From an uncultured Streptococcus sp. (GTDB taxonomy: Bacteria > Bacillota > Bacilli > Lactobacillales > Streptococcaceae), in contig CAJZGQ010000050.1 in NCBI GenBank assembly GCA_916048115.1, positions 1 through 8,668 of the forward strand: 8,668 bases of DNA, read 5' to 3'. The notes under the pieces are model-generated. The model had not been told where the DNA came from. It ran no database searches and saw only the letters and a list, made by a program, of their open reading frames with translations. A program made the translations under genes and the position numbers. Below, in pieces: positions 6,652-8,668 of this stretch; the first letter of the stretch is position 1; every line of letters begins with the position of its first letter.

Positions 6652-7619
6652 AAAGAATAAGACTTATTATTCCATATTTCGGAAGACTTCCAAAATTTTT
6701 CCCTTATTTTTTGTTAACCGCCAAACGTAATCAAAAGATTGATTTCTTAATTTATACGGATCAAAAGGTTGAACAATTTGACATTTTAAATGCTAAAAAT
6801 ATAGAATTTGTAACTCTTTCTTTTGATGAGTTAAGAGAGAAAGTTCAGTCTAAGTTTGATTTTAAAATCTCTCTTAAAACACCTTATAAATTATGTGACT
6901 ATAAAGTTGCTTATGGGCTTATCTTTGAAGAAGAATTAAAGGGTTATGATTACTGGGGCTTTTGTGACACAGATGTCTTACTTGGTGATATTTATCAATT
7001 TCTTGAAGAACATAGCTTTTTTGAGAATGACTATGTTCGATATGGTCTTTTAGGTCATCTACAAATATTTAAAAATTCACAAGAAGTTAATCATGTATTT
7101 ATGTCTGGGCAAGGTTTAAACTATCGATTAGATTATCATAATGTCTTTACTAGTGAGCAAAATTTTATTTTTGATGAGGCAGAAGGTATCCAAAAGCTTT
7201 TTGAAAAAAGTCATTTCAAACAACTGCAAGATAAGTTTTTTGATGATATTGATATTAGTCATTTCTCATTTCGGGAATATGGTGAAAACGAACCGAAACG
7301 CTACTATTTTTGGTCAGAGGAAAATGGTTTGGAATCGATAAATTTAATCGATAGTGATATAGTGGTTAAGCGTCCTCTATATGCACATTTCCAAAAGAGG
7401 ATGATCAAATGTCCTGAGTTTAAATTGGTTGATTCATTTTATGTTATACCAAATCAATTAGTTATTGGAGAGAAAATTTCTAAGCAAGAGCTAGTAGAGG
7501 TGACAAGAAATAAATTCTATTGGGAATATATTAGATCAACAATGTTAAAGAAATTAAAAAAAGAAAAATGGACACTAGAATTTATTCGTCATAAATTAAG
7601 GATGAAGAGTAATGAATAA
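6648..7619 (+). CDS. DUF6625-type putative capsule glycosyltransferase
   Basis: 323 residues. The N-terminus KRIRLIIPYFGRLPKFF, then NQKIDFLIYTD (28-38), is the DUF6625 pattern. The family's most conserved block follows: KTPYKLCDYKVAYGLIF (77-93) and GYDYWGFCDTDVLLGDI (99-115). The DTD at 107-109 is a DxD motif of the kind that binds metal and nucleotide-sugar in GT-A enzymes. The C-terminal half is acidic and aromatic, with a basic tail (about 311-321). Proteins of this type sit among glycosyltransferases in streptococcal and other capsule loci and are often annotated only as hypothetical. A transferase role is inferred from the DxD and context; donor sugar and acceptor are unknown. ATGA overlap with the DUF1919 gene and an 8-base overlap with the next gene indicate a tightly coupled trio. 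Strongly AT-rich. Confidence 0.85.
   Translation: MKRIRLIIPYFGRLPKFFPYFLLTAKRNQKIDFLIYTDQKVEQFDILNAKNIEFVTLSFDELREKVQSKFDFKISLKTPYKLCDYKVAYGLIFEEELKGYDYWGFCDTDVLLGDIYQFLEEHSFFENDYVRYGLLGHLQIFKNSQEVNHVFMSGQGLNYRLDYHNVFTSEQNFIFDEAEGIQKLFEKSHFKQLQDKFFDDIDISHFSFREYGENEPKRYYFWSEENGLESINLIDSDIVVKRPLYAHFQKRMIKCPEFKLVDSFYVIPNQLVIGEKISKQELVEVTRNKFYWEYIRSTMLKKLKKEKWTLEFIRHKLRMKSNE
7598..7602 (+). promoter_or_regulatory. Ribosome binding site of the GT2 gene
   Basis: AAGGA lies 9 bases before ATG 7612, inside the end of the preceding gene. It supports this start. Confidence 0.65.
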
Positions 7620-8668
7620 TATAGATTTGAGTATTATTGTTCCAGTATTTAATGTTGAAGGTTATTTAAAAAGAGCCCTAGATTCCATACTTATGCAATC
7701 GTCGCCAATCAATTATGAAATTGTGTTAATTGATGACGGTTCAAGTGATAATAGCGGTGCGATTTGTGATAAGTATCAAAATAATTTTTCTAACGTTTGT
7801 GTTAGGCATATTGAAAATAACGGAGTGTCAGAAGCTAGGAACTTAGGTATTTCTTTGTCGAGAGGTAATTATTTATTTTTTATGGATCCTGACGACTTCG
7901 TATCTGAGGATTTCTTTGAAAAAATATTTCCTACCCTCAATGATAAATGGGATGTTCTTTGTTTTGGCTACAATGAAATTAAAGAAAATAAGGACACTAT
8001 TTTGTCTTGTCGCCCTCATTTGTATACGCGTTGTGGTCTTCTTGGAAAGAATGAATTTAGAAATGAATTTATAGAGTTATTCAAAACTGATATGATGTAC
8101 AATGTTTGGTCAAGAATCTATAACAAGTCATTTATTTTAAAACACGATATTCAGTTTCCTAGTAAACCAATAGGAGAGGATACTTCATTCAATTTTCAAG
8201 TTTATCGACATTTAAATACCATTCAATTTATTGATTCGATTCTTTATAATTATATTGCTGGTAGAAGCGGTTCAGCATTGACCAGTTTTCATCCTAGAAG
8301 AATCGAAATACAATTAGATGAACTTCAAGCATTGCAAGAATTACTTGAAAAGTTCCAAATAGAAGATGCCACATTAATTCAGGAAATTAAGACAAAAATT
8401 ATTGTAAGTGCAGCCTTTCAAATTTCTAATTTAAATGCGAGAAGGAAAGAAAAGATAGAATTACTGCAATCTGTTATTACTAATAAAGCTTTTGATCATA
8501 TTTTTTCAGGAAATAGGAATCAAATGATTGGGTCTTATAAGACCTTATTAAGACAGCGAGATATTTCTTCTTTTCTTAGAAGATTGAGTATTGATCTTCT
8601 CACCCAAAAAAAATTTCGGACAGTCATCTTTATTGAAAAAATGAAAATGAATCCAATTTTACGTAAAA
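7612..8668 (+). CDS. GT2-family glycosyltransferase (GT-A fold), C-terminus beyond the window
   Basis: An open frame of 352 codons with no stop before the right edge, so the gene is cut there. The start overlaps the previous gene by 8 bases. The N-terminus is a classical GT2 domain: LSIIVPVFNVEGYLKRALDS (6-25), EIVLIDDGSSDNS with D41/D42 (nucleotide binding), NNGVSEARNLGI (69-80), the DxD-type motif FFMDPDD (89-95) and the likely catalytic acidic pair GED at 188-190. The rest (about 200-352) is a less conserved, partly helical region with a basic end, as in capsule GT2 enzymes of about 330-400 residues. It probably adds one sugar of the repeat unit on the cytoplasmic membrane face; the sugar cannot be told. 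AT-rich like its two upstream neighbours. Confidence 0.93.
   Translation, partial: MNNIDLSIIVPVFNVEGYLKRALDSILMQSSPINYEIVLIDDGSSDNSGAICDKYQNNFSNVCVRHIENNGVSEARNLGISLSRGNYLFFMDPDDFVSEDFFEKIFPTLNDKWDVLCFGYNEIKENKDTILSCRPHLYTRCGLLGKNEFRNEFIELFKTDMMYNVWSRIYNKSFILKHDIQFPSKPIGEDTSFNFQVYRHLNTIQFIDSILYNYIAGRSGSALTSFHPRRIEIQLDELQALQELLEKFQIEDATLIQEIKTKIIVSAAFQISNLNARRKEKIELLQSVITNKAFDHIFSGNRNQMIGSYKTLLRQRDISSFLRRLSIDLLTQKKFRTVIFIEKMKMNPILRK

Overview
The window is the 5' two-thirds of a streptococcal Wzx/Wzy-type capsular or cell-wall polysaccharide (cps/eps/rps) operon. All genes lie on the + strand and are nearly contiguous, with short gaps or small overlaps. The protein signatures (Wzg tail, PHP-family Wzh, Wzd/Wze pair with a YGx tyrosine tail, WchA, WchF) point to the genus Streptococcus, most likely a mitis/sanguinis-group oral species or a pneumococcus-like relative. 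The species cannot be fixed from sequence reading alone.

Layout: 1-77 is the last codons of wzg (LCP-family ligase). 74-805 is wzh (tyrosine phosphatase), 850-1545 wzd (chain-length/adaptor membrane protein) and 1558-2250 wze (BY-kinase). Together these form the conserved regulatory module. 2270-3646 is wchA (undecaprenyl-phosphate glucose-1-phosphate transferase) and 3685-4857 is wchF (rhamnosyltransferase that extends the lipid-linked glucose). The type-specific part follows: a GT4 glycosyltransferase (4860-6008), a DUF1919 protein (6010-6651), a DUF6625-type putative glycosyltransferase (6648-7619) and a GT2 glycosyltransferase running off the right edge (7612 onward).

How they work together: WchA puts Glc-1-P on undecaprenyl phosphate, WchF adds L-rhamnose, and the downstream transferases complete the repeat unit. 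A flippase (Wzx) and polymerase (Wzy) should lie beyond the right edge. Wzd/Wze/Wzh then control polymerisation and export through tyrosine phosphorylation, and Wzg-type enzymes attach the chain to the wall. Because WchF uses dTDP-L-rhamnose, rml genes are expected downstream or elsewhere.

Nucleotide composition changes along the operon. The conserved module looks moderately GC-rich for a Streptococcus, while everything after about 6010 is clearly AT-rich, as expected for an exchanged serotype-specific cassette. The most unusual non-coding structure is a long hairpin that overlaps the wchA stop codon and sits just before wchF. I saw no RNA genes, insertion sequences, CRISPR arrays or convincing internal promoters.
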